Source: Calliopsis andreniformis
Lineage: Eukaryota; Arthropoda; Insecta; Hymenoptera; Andrenidae
Assembly (NCBI RefSeq): GCF_051401765.1
Contig: NW_027480449.1
Coordinates: 4,340,001 to 4,404,000, forward strand
Reading direction: 5' to 3'
Length of the DNA: 64,000 nt
The stretch's first letter is position 1. Each line of letters opens with the position of its first letter. The translations under genes were made by a program, and so were the position numbers. Positions 11,113-25,029 of this stretch are shown in pieces. The notes under the pieces were generated by a model. It searched no databases. It was not told the DNA's origin and saw only the letters and a list, made by a program, of their open reading frames with translations.

Positions 11113-14100
11113 TGAGGATTGAGGATTGAGGATTGAGGATTGAGGATTGTGGATTGAGGATTGAGGGTTGAGTATTGAAGATTGAGGATCGGGGATTGAG
11201 GATTGAGGATTGAAGATTGAATATTGATGATTGAAGGTTGAGGATTGAGGATTGAGGATTGAGGATTGAGGATGAGGGCTGAGGGTTGAAGATTGAGGTT
11301 TGAGGACTCAGGACTGAGGATTGAGGATTGAGAATTGAGGATTGAGGATTGAGGATTGAGTATTGGGGACTGAGTGTTGAGGGTTGAGTGATGAGGATTG
11401 ATGTTTGTGGATAGAGATTTGAAGATTGCAGATAGAGTATTGAGTATTGGAACCTGTGAATTGAGGATATTCTATTGAGGATTGAGGATTGACAACTGAT
11501 TGTTGAGGACTGAGGGCTGAAGATTGAGGATTCAGGATTGAGGATTCAGAATCGAGGTTCGAGGACTGAGGTTTGATGATTGAGGATTGAGGATTGAGGA
11601 TTGAGTATTGAGGATTGAGTATTGAAGATTGAGGATTGATGATTGAGGATGGTGGATTGAGGATTGAGGATTGAGTATTGGGGATTGAGGATTGAAGATT
11701 GAGGATTGACGATTGAGGATTAATGACTGAGTATTGAGGATTGAAGATTGAGAATTGAGGATTGAGAATTGAACATTGAGGACTGAGTGTTGAGGGTTGA
11801 GTGATGAGAATTGATGTTTGTGGATAGAGATTTGAAGATTGCAGATTGGGTATTGAGTATTGAAAACTGTGAATTGAGGATATTCTATTGGGGATTGAGG
11901 ATTGACAACTGATTGTTGAGGACTGAGGGCTGAAGATTGAGGATTCAGGATTGAGGATTCAGGACGGTGGTTTGAGGACTGTGGACTGTGGATTGAGGTT
12001 TGGGGATTGAGGATTGAGGATCGAGGATTGAAGATTGAAGATTGGGTATTGAGGATTGAACATTGAGGATTGAGGATTGAGGATTGAGGATTGAGGATTG
12101 AGGATTGAAGATTGAATATTGATGATTGAAGGTTGAGGATTGAGGATTGAGGATTGAGGATTGAGGATGAGGGCTGAGGGTTGAAGATTGAGGTTTGAGG
12201 ACTCAGGGCTGAGGATTGAGGATTGAGAATTGAGGATTGAGGATTGAGGATTGAAGATTGAGGATAGGGTATTGAGGATTGAAGAATGAGGATGGAGGAT
12301 GGGCGATTGAGGATTGAGGACTGAAGATTGAGTATTCAGGATTGGAGATTGACGATTGAGGATTGAGGATTGAGGATCGAGAATTGAGGATTGAGGACTG
12401 AAGATTGAGTATTCAGGATTGGAGATTGACGATTGAGGATTGAGGATTGAGGATCGAGAATTGAGGATTGAGGATTGAAGATTGAGTATTGAGGATTGAA
12501 GATTGAGAATTGAGGATTGAGGATTGAACATTGAGGACTGAGTGTTGAGGGTTGAGTGATGAGAATTGATGTTTGTGGATAGAGATTTGAAGATTGCAGA
12601 TTGGGTATTGAGTATTGAAAACTGTGAATTGAGGATATTCTATTGGGGATTGAGGATTGACAACTGATTGTTGAGGACTGAGGGCTGAAGATTGAGGATT
12701 GAGGATTGAGGATTGAGGATTGAGGATTGAAGATTGAGAATTGGGTATTGAGGATTGAAGAATGAGCATTGAGGATTGAGGATTGAGGATTGATGATTGA
12801 GGATTGAGGATTGAGGATTGACAACTGATTGTTGAGGACTGAGGGCTGAAGATGGAGGATTCAGGATTGAGGATTCAGAATTGAGGTTTGAGGACTGAAG
12901 ATTGAGGATTGAGGATTGAGGATTGAGGATTGAGGATTGAGGATTGAGGATTGAAGGTTGAGTATTGAGGATTGAAGATTGAGGAATGAGGATTGGGGAT
13001 TGAGGATTGAATATTGAGGATTGAGGATTGAGGATTGAGGATTGAGGATTGACGATTGAAGATTGAGGATTGGGGACTGAGAGTTGATGGTTGAGTGATG
13101 AGAATTGATGTTTGTGGATAGAGATATGAAGATTGCAGATTGAGTATTGCGTTTGGAAAACTCTGAACTGAGGATACTCTAGTGAGGATTGAGGATTGAC
13201 AACTGATTGTTGAGGACTGAGTGCTGAAGAATGAGGATTCAGGATTGAGGATTCAGGACTGTGTTTTGAGGACTGTGGATTGAGGATTGAGGATTGGGGA
13301 TTGAGGATTGAGGATCGAGGATTGAAGATTGAAGATTGGGTATTGAGGATTGAACATTGAGGATTGAGGATTGAGGATTGAGGATTGAGGATTGAGGATT
13401 GAAGATTGAATAATGATGATTGAAGGTTGAGGATTAAGGATTGAGGGTTGTGGATTCAGGACGAGGACTGAGGGTTGAGTATTGATGTTTGAGGTCTGAG
13501 GATTGAGGATAGACGATTGAGAATTGAGGACTGAGGATTGAGGATTGAAGATTGAATATTGATGATTGAAGATTGATGATTGTGGATTGAGAGTTGTGGA
13601 ATGAGGACGAGGACTGAGGGTTGAGTATTGATGTCTGAGGTCTGAGGATTGAGGATTGAGGATTGAGAATTGAGGATTGAGGATTGAGGACTGAAGATTG
13701 GGAATTGGGTATTGAGGATTGAGGAATGAGGATTGAGGATTGAGGATTGAGGATTGAGGATTGAAGATTGAGTATTGAGGATTGAAGATTGAGGATTGAG
13801 GACTGAGGATTGAGGATTGAGGATTGAGGATTGAGGATTGAGGATTGAGGATTGAAGATTGAGTATTGAGGATTGAAGATTGAGGATTGTGGATTGAGGA
13901 TTGAGGATTGAGTATTGAAGATTGAGGATTGGGGATTAAGGATTGACGATTGAGGATTGAGTATTGAGGATTGAGAATTGAGGATTGAGGATTGAAGATT
14001 GAGTATTGAGGATTGAAGATTGAGGATTGAGGATTGAGGATTGAGGATTGAGGATTGAGGATTGAGGATTGAGGATTGATGTTTGAGGTCTGAGGATTGA

Positions 14101-15210
14101 GGATAGAGGATTGAGAATTCAGGATTGAGGATTGAGGATTGAGGATTGAGGATTGAGGATTCAGAATTGAGGATTCAGAATTGAGGATTCAGGATTGTGG
14201 TTCGATGACAGAGGATTGAGGCTTGAGGATTGAGTATTGAGGATTGAGGATTGAGGATTGAGGATTTAAGATTGAGGATTGGGTATTGAGGATTGAACAT
14301 TGAGGATTGAGGATTGAGGATTGAGGCCTGAAGATTGAATATTGATGATTGAAGATTGAGGATTGGGGATTGAGGGATGTGGATTGGGGACCAGGACTGA
14401 GGGTTGAATATTGACGTTTGAGGTCTGAGGATTGAGGATTGAGGATTGAGAATTGAGGATTGAGGATTGAGGATTGAAGATTGAGGATTGGGTATTGAGG
14501 ATTGAAGAATGAGGATTGAGGATTTAGGATTGAGGACTGAGGATTGAGAATTGAGAACTGAGGATGAGGACTGAGGGCTGAGGGTTGAGGTTTGAGGAAT
14601 GAGGATTGGGGGTTGAGGATTGAGGATTGAGGATTGAGAATTGAGGATTGAGTACTGAAGATTGAGTATTGATGACTGAGGATTGAGGATTGAGGATTGA
14701 GCATTGAGGATTGAGGATTGAAGATTGAGGATTGGGTTTTGCGGATTGAACATTGAGGATTGAGGATTGAGTATTGAGGACTGAAGATTGAGTATTGATG
14801 ATTGAAGATTGATGATTGAGGATTGAGGGTTATGGATTGAGGACGAGGACTGAGGATTGAGTATTGATGTCTGAGGTCTGAGGATTGAGGATTGAGGATT
14901 GAGAATTGAGAATTGAGGATTGAGGATTGAGGATTGAAGATTGAGGATTGGGTATTGGGGATTGAAGAATGAGCATTGAGGATTGAGGATTGAGGATTGA
15001 GGATTGAAGATTGAGGATTGAGGATTGAGGTTTGAAAGTTGAAGATTGAGTATTGAGGATTGAAGATTCAGGATTGAGGATTGAGGATTGAGGATTGAGG
15101 ATTGACGATTGAAGATTGAGGATTGGGTATTGAGGATTGAAGAATGAGGACTGAGGATTGAATATTGAAGATTGAGGATTGATGATTGAGGATTGAGTAT
15201 TGAGGATTGA
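11081..15210 (+). repeat. 4130-bp higher-order unit, copy 2
   Basis: Second full copy, at a constant offset of 4130 bp from copy 1. Private differences from copy 1 are few: for example GAGGAATGAGG near 12985 where copy 1 has GAGGATTGAGG, and GGGGATTGCGG near 15225 where the copy 1/2 junction near 11095 has GGTGATTGCGG. Cores are C 11449, A 11862, A 12617 and B 13155. Confidence 0.93.
11368..11962 (+). repeat. C-A core doublet 3
   Basis: Landmarks 11449 (C) and 11862 (A), spacing 413 bp. It is the 4130-bp tandem partner of the doublet at 7238-7832. Confidence 0.9.
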
Positions 15211-16691
15211 GGATTGAGTATTGGGGATTGCGGATTGAACATTGAGGATTGAGGATTGAGGATTGAGGATTGAGGATTGTGGATTGAGGATTGAGGGTTG
15301 AGTATTGAAGATTGAGGATCGGGGATTGAGGATTGAGGATTGAAGATTGAATATTGATGATTGAAGGTTGAGGATTGAGGATTGAGGATTGAGGATTGAA
15401 GATTGAGAATTGAGGATTGAGAATTGAACATTGAGGACTGAGTGTTGAGGGTTGAGTGATGAGAATTGATGTTTGTGGATAGAGATTTGAAGATTGCAGA
15501 TTGGGTATTGAGTATTGAAAACTGTGAATTGAGGATATTCTATTGGGGATTGAGGATTGACAACTGATTGTTGAGGACTGAGGGCTGAAGATTGAGGATT
15601 CAGGATTGAGGATTCAGGACGGTGGTTTGAGGACTGTGGACTGTGGATTGAGGTTTGGGGATTGAGGATTGAGGATCGAGGATTGAAGATTGAAGATTGG
15701 GTATTGAGGATTGAACATTGAGGATTGAGGATTGAGGATTGAGGATTGAGGATTGAGGATTGAAGATTGAATATTGATGATTGAAGGTTGAGGATTGAGG
15801 ATTGAGGATTGAGGATTGAGGATGAGGGCTGAGGGTTGAAGATTGAGGTTTGAGGACTCAGGGCTGAGGATTGAGGATTGAGAATTGAGGATTGAGGATT
15901 GAGGATTGAAGATTGAGGATAGGGTATTGAGGATTGAAGAATGAGGATGGAGGATGGGCGATTGAGGATTGAGGACTGAAGATTGAGTATTCAGGATTGG
16001 AGATTGACGATTGAGGATTGAGGATTGAGGATCGAGAATTGAGGATTGAGGACTGAAGATTGAGTATTCAGGATTGGAGATTGACGATTGAGGATTGAGG
16101 ATTGAGGATCGAGAATTGAGGATTGAGGATTGAAGATTGAGTATTGAGGATTGAAGATTGAGAATTGAGGATTGAGGATTGAACATTGAGGACTGAGTGT
16201 TGAGGGTTGAGTGATGAGAATTGATGTTTGTGGATAGAGATTTGAAGATTGCAGATTGGGTATTGAGTATTGAAAACTGTGAATTGAGGATATTCTATTG
16301 GGGATTGAGGATTGACAACTGATTGTTGAGGACTGAGGGCTGAAGATTGAGGATTGAGGATTGAGGATTGAGGATTGAGGATTGAAGATTGAGAATTGGG
16401 TATTGAGGATTGAAGAATGAGCATTGAGGATTGAGGATTGAGGATTGATGATTGAGGATTGAGGATTGAGGATTGACAACTGATTGTTGAGGACTGAGGG
16501 CTGAAGATGGAGGATTCAGGATTGAGGATTCAGAATTGAGGTTTGAGGACTGAAGATTGAGGATTGAGGATTGAGGATTGAGGATTGAGGATTGAGGATT
16601 GAGGATTGAAGGTTGAGTATTGAGGATTGAAGATTGAGTATTGAGGATTGGGGATTGAGGATTGAATATTGAGGATTGAGGATTGAGGATT
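15211..16691 (+). repeat. 4130-bp higher-order unit, copy 3, truncated with a 475-bp deletion
   Basis: The third copy follows the first two up to 15397. It then jumps by 475 bp: GAAGATTG at 15398 corresponds to 11743 in copy 2, and the offset falls from 4130 to 3655. The deletion removes the C core and leaves the A cores at 15517 and 16272. The match to copy 2 ends near 16690, where the next GACAACTG landmark starts and block P begins. Confidence 0.9.
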
Positions 16692-19600
16692 GACAACTGA
16701 TTGTTGAGGACTGAGGGCTGAAGATTGAGGATTCAGGATTGAGGATTCAGAACAGAGGTTTGGGGACTGAGGATTCAGGATTGAGGATTGAAGATTGAAT
16801 ATTGATGATCGAAGATTGAGGATTGAGGATTGAGGGTTGTGTATTGAGGACAAGGACTGAGGGTTGAGTATTGATGTTTGAGGTCTGAGGATTGAGGATT
16901 GAGGATTCAGAATAGAGGATTGAGGATTGAGGAATGAAGATTGAGGATTTGGTGTTGAGGATTGAAGAATGAGGTTTGAGGATTTAGGATTGAGGATTGA
17001 GGATTGAAGATCGAGTATTGAGGATTGAAGATTGAGGATTGAGGATTGAGGATTGAGGATTGAGGATTGAGGATTGAGGATTGAAGATTGAGTATTGATG
17101 ATTGAAGATTGAGGATTGATGATTGAGGATTGGGATTGAGGATTGAGGATTAATGATTGAGTATTGAGGATTGAAGATTGAGAATTGAGGATTGAGGATT
17201 GAACATTGAGGACTGAGCGTTGATGGTTGTGTGATGAGAATTGATGTTTGTGGATAGAGATTTGAAGATTGCAGATTGGGTATTGAGTATTGAAAACTGT
17301 GAATTGAGGATATTCTATTGGGGATTGAAGATTGACTACTGATTGTTGAGGACTGAGGGCTGAAGATTGAGGACTCAGGATTGAGTATTCAGAATTGTGT
17401 TTTGAGGACTGAGGATTGAAGATTGAAGATTGAGTATTGAGGGTTGAGGATTGTGGATTGAGGATTGAGGATTGAGGATTGAGGATGAGGGCTGAGGGTT
17501 GAAGGTTGAGGTTTGAGGACTCAGGACTGAGGATTGAGGATTGAGAATTGAGGATTGAGGATGAAGAATTGAAGATTGAGGATAGGGTATTGAGGATTGA
17601 AGAATGAGGTTGGAGGATGGGCGATTGAGGATTGAGGATTGAAGATTGAGTATTCAGGATTGGAGATTGACGATTGAGGATTGAGGATTGAGGATCGAGT
17701 ATTGAGGATTGAGGATTGAAGATTGAGTATTGAGGATTGAAGATTGAGGATTGAGGATTGAGGATTGAGGATTGAGGATTGAGAATTGAAGATTGAGTTT
17801 TGGGGACTGAGTGTTGAGGGTTGAGTGATGAGGATTGATGTTTCCGGATAGAGATTTGAAGATTGCAGATTGAGTATTGAGTATTGGAACCTGTGAATTG
17901 AGGATATTCTATTGAGGATTGAGGATTGACAACTGATTGTTGAGGACTGAGGGCTGAAGATTGAGGATTCAGGATTGAGGATTCAGAATCGAGGCTTGAG
18001 GACTGAGGATTGAGGATTGAGGATTGAGGATTGAGGATTGAGGATTGAGGATTGAAGATTCAGTATTGAGGATTGAAGATTGAGGATGGAGGATTGAGGA
18101 TTGAGGATTGAGGATTGAAGATTGAGGATTGAAGACTGAGGATTGATGATTGAGGATTGAGGATTGAGGATTGAGGATTGAAGACTGAATATTGAAGATT
18201 GAGGATTGATGATTGAGGATTGAGTATTGAGGATTGAGGATTGAGTATTGGGGATTGCGGATTGAATATTGAGGATTGAGGATTGAGGATTGAGGATTGA
18301 GGATTGTGGATTGAGGATTGAGGATTGAGTATTGAAGATTGAGGATTGGGGATTGAGGATTGAGGATTGAGGATTGAGGATTGAGGATTGACGATTGAAG
18401 ATTGAGAATTGGGGACTGAGAGTTGATGGTTGAGTGATGAGAATTGATGTTTGTGGATAGAGATATGAAGATTGCAGATTGAGTATTGCGTATGGAAAAC
18501 TCTGAACTGAGGATACTCTAGTGAGGATTGAGGATTGACAACTGATTGTTGAGGACTGAGTGCTGAAGATTGAGGATTCAGGATTGAGGATTCAGGACTG
18601 TTGTTTGAGGACTGTGGATTGAGGATTGAGGATTGGGGATTGAGGATTGAGGATCGAGGATTGAAGATTGAAGATTGGGTATTGAGGATTGAACATTGAG
18701 GATTGAGGATTGAGGATTGAGGATTGAGGATTGAGGATTGAAGATTGAATATTGATGATTGAATGTTGAGGATTGAGGATTGAGGATTGAGGATTGAGGA
18801 TGAGGGCTGAGGGTTGAAGATTGAGGTTTGAGGACTCAGGACTGAGGATTGAGGAATGAGAATTGAGGATTGAGGATTGAGGATTGAAGATTGAGGATAG
18901 GGTATTGAGGATTGAAGAATGAGGATGGAGGATGGGCGATTGAGGATTGAGGACTGAAGATTGAGTATTCAGGATTGGAGATTGACGATTGAGGATTGAG
19001 GATTGAGGATCGAGAATTGAGGATTGAGGATTGAAGATTGAGTATTGAGGATTGCAGATTGAGGATTGAGGATTGAGGATTGAGGATTGAGGATTGAGAA
19101 TTAAAGATTGAGTATTGGGGACTGAGTGTTGAGGGTTGAGTGATGAGGATTGATGTTTGTGGATAGAGATTTGAAGATTGCAGATTGGGTATTGAGTATT
19201 GAAAACTATGAATTGAGGATATTCTATTGGGGATTGAGGATTGACAACTGATTGTTGAGGACTGAGGGCTGAAGATTGAGGATTGAGAATTGAGGATTGA
19301 GGATTGAGGATTGAAGATTGAGAATTGGGTATTGAGGATTGAAGAATGAGCATTGAGGATTGGGGATTGAGGATTGAGGATTGAGGATTGAGGATTGAGG
19401 ATTGACAACTGATTGTTGAGGACTGAGGCCTGAAGATTGAGGATTCAGTATTGAGGATTCAGAATTGAGGTTTGAGGACTGAGGATTGAGGATTGAGGAT
19501 TGAGGATTGAGGATTGAGGATTGAGGATTGAGGATTGAAGATTGAGTATTGATGATTGAAGATTGAGGATTGAGGATTGATGACTGAGTATTGAGGATTG

Positions 19601-20944
19601 AAGGTTGAGGATTCAGGATTGAGGATTGAGGATTGAGGAATGAGGATTGAGGATTGAGGGTTGTGGATTGGGGACCAGGACTGAGGGTTGAATATTGATG
19701 TTTGAGGTCTGAGGATTGAGGATTGAGGATTGAGAATAGATGATTGAGGATTGAGGATTGAAGATTGAGGATTGGGTATTGAGGATTGAAGAATTAGGAT
19801 TGAGGATTGAGGATTGAGGCCTGAGGATTGAGAATTGAGAACTGAGGGTGAGGACTGAGGACTGAGGGCTGAGGTTTGAGGAATGAGGACTAACGATTGA
19901 GGATTGGGGATTGAAGATTGAGTATTGAGGATTGAAGATTGTGGATTGAGAATTGAGGATTCAGGATTGAGGATTGAAGATTGAGGATTGGGGACTGAGT
20001 GTTGAGGGCTGAGTGATGAGAATTGATGTTTGTGGATAGAGATTTGAAGATTGCAGATTGAGTATTGCGTATGGAAAACTCTGAACTGAGGATATTCTAT
20101 TGAGGATTGAGGATTGACAACTGATTGTTGAGGACTGAGGGCTGAAGATTGAGGATTCAGTATTGAGGATTCAGGATTGTGGTTTGAGGACAGAGGATTG
20201 AGGATTGAGGATTGAGGATTGAGGATTGAGGATTGAGAATTGAAGATTGAGGATTGGGTATTGCGGATTGACTATTGAGGGTTGAGGATTGAGGATTGAG
20301 GATTCAGGATTGAGGATTCAGTATTGAGGATTCAGGATTGTGGTTCGAGGACAGAGGATTGAGGCTTGAGGATTGAGGATTGAGGATTGAGGATTGAGGA
20401 TTGAGGATTGAGGATTGAGTATTGGGGATTGCGGATTGAACATTGAGGATTGAGGATTGAGGATTGAGGACTGAAGATTGAATATTGATGATTGAAGATT
20501 GATGATTGAGGATTGAGAGTTGTGGATTGAGGACGAGGACTGAGGGTTGAGTATTGATGTCTGAGGTCTGAGGATTGAGGATTGAGGATTGAGAATTGAG
20601 GATTGAGGATTGAGGACTGAAGATTGAGGATTGGGTATTGAGGATTGAAGAATGAGGATTGAGGATTGAGGATTGAGGATTGAGGATTGAAGATTGAGTA
20701 TTGAGGATTGAAGATTGAGGATTGAGGCCTGAGGATTGAGGATTGAGGATTGAGGATTGAGGATTGAGGATTGAAGATTGAGTATTGAGGATTGAAGATT
20801 GAGGATTGTGGATTGAGGATTGAGGATTGAGTATTGAAGATTGAGGATTGGGGACTGTGGATTGAGGATTGAGGTTTGGGGATTGAGGATTGAGGATCGA
20901 GGATTGAAGATTGAAGATTGGGTATTGAGGATTGAACATTGAGG
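16692..20944 (+). repeat. Block P, copy 1
   Basis: A 4.2-kb block that recurs 21 kb downstream: most landmarks at an offset of 21010, and those before about 17080 at 21031. The 21-bp step is the loss of exactly three heptamers near 38115. The core order is A 17292, C 17886, B 18494, A (C/A hybrid) 19201, B' 20073. It includes GGATTGGGATTG at about 17130, a one-base register slip that is kept in the copies near 38140 and 42920. Confidence 0.9.
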
Positions 20945-22960
20945 ATTGAGGATTGAGGATTGAGGATTGAGGATTGAGGATTGAAGATTGAGTATTGAGG
21001 ATTGAAGATTGAGGATTGAGGACTGAGGATTGAGGATTGAGGATTGAGGATTGAGGATTGAGGATTGAGGATTGAAGATTGAGTATTGAGGATTGAAGAT
21101 TGAGGATTGTGGATTGAGGATTGAGGATTGAGTATTGAAGATTGAGGATTGGGGATTAAGGATTGACGATTGAGGATTGAGTATTGAGGATTGAGAATTG
21201 AGGATTGAGGATTGAAGATTGAGTATTGAGGATTGAAGATTGAGGATTGAGGATTGAGGATTGAGGATTGAGGATTGAGGATTGAGGATTGAGGATTGAT
21301 GTTTGAGGTCTGAGGATTGAGGATAGAGGATTGAGAATTCAGGATTGAGGATTGAGGATTGAGGATTGAGGATTGAGGATTCAGAATTGAGGATTCAGAA
21401 TTGAGGATTCAGGATTGTGGTTCGATGACAGAGGATTGAGGCTTGAGGATTGAGTATTGAGGATTGAGGATTGAGGATTGAGGATTTAAGATTGAGGATT
21501 GGGTATTGAGGATTGAACATTGAGGATTGAGGATTGAGGATTGAGGCCTGAAGATTGAATATTGATGATTGAAGATTGTGGATTGGGGATTGAGGGATGT
21601 GGATTGGGGACCAGGACTGAGGGTTGAATATTGACGTTTGAGGTCTGAGGATTGAGGATTGAGGATTGAGAATTGAGGATTGAGGATTGAGGATTGAAGA
21701 TTGAGGATTGGGTATTGAGGATTGAAGAATGAGGATTGAGGATTGAGGATTGAGGACTGAGGATTGAGAATTGAGAACTGAGGATGAGGACTGAGGGCTG
21801 AGGGTTGAGGTTTGAGGAATGAGGATTGGGGGTTGAGGATTGAGGATTGAGGATTGAGAATTGAGGATTGAGTACTGAAGATTGAGTATTGATGACTGAG
21901 GATTGAGGATTGAGGATTGAGCATTGAGGATTGAGGATTGAAGATTGAGGATTGGGTTTTGCGGATTGAACATTGAGGATTGAGGATTGAGTATTGAGGA
22001 CTGAAGATTGAGTATTGATGATTGAAGATTGATGATTGAGGATTGAGGGTTATGGATTGAGGACGAGGACTGAGGGTTGAGTATTGATGTCTGAGGTCTG
22101 AGGATTGAGGATTGAGGATTGAGAATTGAGAATTGAGGATTGAGGATTGAGAATTGAAGATTGAGGATTGGGTATTGGGGATTGAAGAATGAGCATTGAG
22201 GATTGAGGATTGAGGATTGAGGATTGAAGATTGAGGATTGAGGATTGAGGTTTGAAAGTTGAAGATTGAGTATTGAGGATTGAAGATTCAGGATTGAGGA
22301 TTGAGGATTGAGGATTGAGGATTGACGATTGAAGATTGAGGATTGGGTATTGAGGATTGAAGAATGAGGACTGAGGATTGAATATTGAAGATTGAGGATT
22401 GATGATTGAGGATTGAGTATTGAGGATTGAGGATTGAGTATTGGGGATTGCGGATTGAACATTGAGGATTGAGGATTGAGGATTGAGGATTGAGGATTGT
22501 GGATTGAGGATTGAGGGTTGAGTATTGAAGATTGAGGATTGGGGATTGAGGATTGAGGATTGAAGATTGAATATTGATGATTGAAGGTTGAGGATTTAGG
22601 ATTGAGGATTGAGGATTGAGGATGAGGGCTGAGGGTTGAAGATTGAGGTTTGAGGACTCAGGACTGAGGATTGAGGATTGAGAATTGATGATTGAGGTTT
22701 GAGGATTGAGTATTGGGGACTGAGTGTTGAGGGTTGAGTGATGAGGATTGATGTTTGTGGATAGAGATTTGAAGATTGCAGATAGAGTATTGAGTATTGG
22801 AACCTGTGAATTGAGGATATTCTATTGAGGATTGAGGATTGACAACTGATTGTTGAGGACTGAGGGCTGAAGATTGAGGATTCAGGATTGAGGATTCAGA
22901 ATCGAGGTTCGAGGACTGAGGTTTGATGATTGAGGATTGAGGATTGAGGATTGAGGATTG
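20945..22960 (+). repeat. Dispersed copy of part of the 4130-bp family
   Basis: It matches about 9595-11610 at a constant offset of 11350: the GGTTCGATGACAG marker is at 21419 against 10069, and the C core at 22799 against 11449. The right end loses the match before the A core, so the C core here has no A partner 413 bp away. The stretch from about 21090 to 22460 also matches 45990-47360 at offset 24902, with shared private changes (for example GATTGTGGATTGGGG near 21580 and 46480). Confidence 0.88.
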
Positions 22961-25029
22961 AGGATTGAGGATTGAGTATTGAAGATTGAGGATTGAGAAT
23001 TGAAGATTGAGGATTGATGATTGAGGATTGAGGATTGAGGATTGAGGATTGAAGACTGAATATTGAAGATTGAGGATTGATGATTGAGGATTGAGTATTG
23101 AGGATTGAGGATTGAGGATTGAGGATTGTGTATTGAGGATTGAGGATTGAGTATTGAAGATTGAGGATTGGGGATTGAGGATTGAGGATTGAGGATTGAG
23201 GATTGAGGATTGACGATTGAAGATTGAGAATTGGGGACTGAGAGTTGATGGTTGAGTGATGAGAATTGATGTTTGTGGATAGAGATATGAAGATTGCAGA
23301 TTGAGTATTGCGTATGGAAAACTCTGAACTGAGGATACTCTAGTGAGGATTCAGGATTGACAACTGATTGTTGAGGACTGAGTGCTGAAGATTGAGGATT
23401 CAGGACTGTTGTTTGAGGACTGTGGATTGAGGATTGAGGATTGGGGATTGAGGATTGAGGATCGAGGATTGAAGATTGAAGATTGGGTATTGAGGATTGA
23501 ACATTGAGGATTGAGGATTGAGGATTGAGGATTGAGGATTGAGGATTGAGGATTGAGGACTGAGGATTGAGGATTGAGGATTGAGGATTGAAGATTGAGT
23601 ATTGAGGATTGAAGATTGAGGATTGAGGATTGAGGATTGAGGATTGAGGATTGAGGATTGAGGATTGAGGATTCATGATTGAGGATTCAGGTTTGAGGAT
23701 TCAGGATTGTGGTTCGAGGACAGAGGATTGAGGCTTGAGGGTTGAGGATTGAGGATTGGGGATTGAGGATTGAGGATTGAGGATTTAAGATTGAGGATTG
23801 GGTATTGAGGATTGAGTATTGAGGATCGAGGATTGATTATGAGGGCTGAGGGTTGAGGATTGAGGTTTGAGGATTGAGGACTGAGGATTGAGGATTGATG
23901 ATTGAGTATTGAGGATTGAAGATTGAGGATTGAGGATTGAGGATTGAGGATTGAGGATTGAGGATTGAGGATTGAAAATTGAGGACTGGGGACTGAGTGT
24001 TGAGGGTTGAGTGATGAGAATTGGTGTTTGTGGATAGAGATTTAAAGATTGCAGATTCAGTATTGAGTATTGAAAACTGTGAATTGATGATATTCTATTG
24101 AGGATTGAGAATTGACAACTGATTGTTGAGGACTGAGGTCTGAAGATTGAGGATTCAGCATTGAGGATCCAGGATTGAGGTTTGAGGACTGAGGATTGAG
24201 GATAGAGGATTGAGGATTGAGGATTGAGGATTGAGCATTGAGGATTGAGGATTGAAGATTGAGGATTGGGTTTTGCGAATTGAACATTGAGCATCGAGGA
24301 TTGAGGATCGAGGATTGAGGACTGAAGATTGAGTATTGATGATTGAAGATTGATGATTGAGGATTGAGGGTTATGGATTGAGGACGAGGACTGAGGGTTG
24401 AGTATTGATGTCTGAGGTCTGAGGATTGAGGATTGAGGAATGAGAATTGAGGATTGAGGATTGAGGATTGAAGATTGAGGATTGGGTATTGAGGACTGAC
24501 GAATGAGCATTGAGGATTGAGGATTGAGGATTGAGGATTGAGGATTGAGGATTGAGGTTTGAGAGTTGAAGATTGAGTATTGAGGATTGAAGATTCAGGA
24601 TTGAGGATTGAGGATTGAGCATTGAGGATTGACGATTCAAGATTGATGATTGGGTATTGAGGATTGAAGAATGAGGACTGAGGATTGAGCATTGAGGATT
24701 GAGGATTGAGGACTGAGGATTGAAGATTGAGGATTGAGGATTGAGGATTAAAGGTTGAGCATTGAGGATTGAAGATTGAGGATTGATGATTGAGGATTGA
24801 GGATTGAGGATTGAGGATTGAGGACTGAATATTCAAGATTGAGGATTGATGATTGAGGATTGAGTATTGAGGATTGAGGATTGAGTATTGGGTATTGCGG
24901 ATTGAACATTGAGGATTGAGGATTGAGGATTGAGGATCGAGGCTTGTGGATTGAGGATTGAGGATTGAGTATTGAAGATTGAGGATTGGGGATTGAGGAT
25001 TGAGGATTGAGGATTGAGGATTGAGGATT
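22961..25029 (+). repeat. Mosaic satellite segment II
   Basis: Heptamer satellite with cores B at 23316 and A at 24072. Parts resemble the 18-kb region and the 4130-bp family, but no constant offset holds for more than a few hundred bases. The A core at 24072 has several private changes (GATGATATTC, GAGAATTGACAACTG), which makes it one of the more diverged copies. No gene is seen. Confidence 0.75.

Noticed and set aside
20041..20160. A tRNA or small RNA gene in the diverged cores
   Set aside because: The cores keep the heptamer register throughout, are poor in C, and cannot form a cloverleaf or a strong stem. No A-box or B-box pattern was found.
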